Below are positions 63,604 to 64,000 of a stretch of DNA of 64,000 nucleotides, piece by piece (the stretch's first letter is position 1; each line of letters opens with the position of its first letter). The position numbers and the translations under genes are program-made. Source of the DNA: Rhodospirillaceae bacterium (GTDB taxonomy: Bacteria > Pseudomonadota > Alphaproteobacteria > Dongiales > Dongiaceae); the NCBI GenBank assembly GCA_008012315.1, contig SSEL01000042.1:27133-91132 (forward strand), given 5' to 3'. The notes below the pieces were generated by a model. The model had not been told where the DNA came from. It searched no databases and was given only the letters and a program-made list of their open reading frames with translations.

Positions 63604-64000
63604 CTAGACTCTTTCGAATTCAGCATCGCGGCCATCGGGGCCGCCAGTGGTGAGATCGAGCGCGAAGCCGCCATTGGCACGGCCATTGATGGTCTTCTTC
63701 GGCATGCTCCGGGCTGCCTGCGGCTGGCTGTTCAATCCGCCGACGCCGGGTTTCGCGACCGGTGCGGCGGGGCGATGCGCCGGCTGGCTCGACGAGCGGG
63801 CGGCGGGACGCGCCACCGGACGAGATCCGCCGCCACGTTGATCGTCGGTTCGGAAATAGGCGATGCTGGATTGCAGCTGCTCGGCCTGGGCGGCGAGCTC
63901 TTCCGAGGTCGCCGACATCTGTTCCGAGGCGCTGGCATTCTGCTGCGTCACCTTGTCGAGCTGCTGGATCGCCTGGTTGATCTGATCGGCGCCGATATCC
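63604..64000 (-). CDS. Methyl-accepting chemotaxis protein, C-terminal part (cut by window edge)
   Basis: The C-terminal 130 or so residues of a second MCP; the gene continues beyond 64000. It contains the end of the signalling domain (identical in DNA to the other MCP over at least 161 bp), a different Pro/Arg/Ala linker (about 50 residues), and the same type of tail, GGPDGRDAEFERV. Its stop is 2 bp before the cheW start, so they are cotranscribed. Confidence 0.92.
   Translation of the reverse strand, partial: DIGADQINQAIQQLDKVTQQNASASEQMSATSEELAAQAEQLQSSIAYFRTDDQRGGGSRPVARPAARSSSQPAHRPAAPVAKPGVGGLNSQPQAARSMPKKTINGRANGGFALDLTTGGPDGRDAEFERV

Overview
The window reads as chromosome of a free-living, motile, respiratory alphaproteobacterium (high GC, dense gene packing, many ATGA stop/start overlaps, periplasmic-binding-protein ABC transporters, an alternative complex III plus caa3 oxidase, and a CheR/CheB/CheD/CheW block). 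A soil or plant-associated Rhodospirillales- or Hyphomicrobiales-like host is my inference from gene content; no rRNA or tRNA gene is present to fix the taxonomy.

Layout. 1-6093: sugar uptake and catabolism operon (end of a BtpA/SgcQ protein, FGGY kinase, SDR dehydrogenase, two ABC permeases around a binding protein), interrupted by a short palindromic MITE-like element at 420-554. 6168-6818: MarC-family membrane protein. 6824-13522: the most unusual block. A CHASE2 adenylate cyclase and a FecR-like exported protein on the minus strand face, across a promoter region, an outer-membrane beta-barrel protein and an exported beta-propeller/caspase protease. 13710-16829: HAD phosphatase, FAD-linked 2-hydroxyacid dehydrogenase, fumarylacetoacetase-family enzyme. 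16836-20059: lipoprotein hydrolase and AraC regulator, divergent from a fosmidomycin-resistance-like exporter. 20204-24326: I78 inhibitor lipoprotein, an unusual PLP enzyme, and a GAF-PAS-cyclase. 24341-32492: GntR regulator divergent from a polyamine-type ABC transporter with a gamma-glutamyltransferase-family hydrolase, an isochorismatase-family hydrolase and an aldo/keto reductase; a perfect 14-bp palindrome sits at the promoter.

32707-44598: a tightly packed respiratory operon of twelve genes. Alternative complex III (actA-F) is followed by a small conserved membrane protein, a Sco copper chaperone and caa3-type oxidase subunits II, I, III and IV. It should pass electrons from quinol through multihaem and monohaem cytochromes to the fused cytochrome c domain of subunit II. 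A hairpin covers the ribosome binding site of the first gene. 44595-52283 (minus): GH15 glucoamylase/trehalase-like enzyme, a large FAD/Fe-S dehydrogenase, an enolase-superfamily enzyme and a PoxB-like thiamine-diphosphate enzyme. 52529-56788: SDR oxidoreductase whose frame runs far into a type IB topoisomerase gene, then a small coupled protein, a FAD/Rieske oxidoreductase and a small hypothetical.

57116-64000: chemotaxis or chemosensory-like block. A soluble receptor-like protein converges on a minus-strand operon (MCP partial, CheW, MCP, CheR, CheB, CheD); the two MCP genes share an identical stretch of at least 161 bp. No CheA or CheY lies in the window; they are probably upstream on the minus strand, beyond 64000.

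The best candidate for an undescribed system is the 6.8-13.5 kb block, where a periplasmic caspase-like protease, a surface barrel, a FecR-like protein and a CHASE2 cyclase are placed together. The barrel and the protease carry the same short N-terminal motif (SD-x-VSN-x-I) just after their signal peptides.
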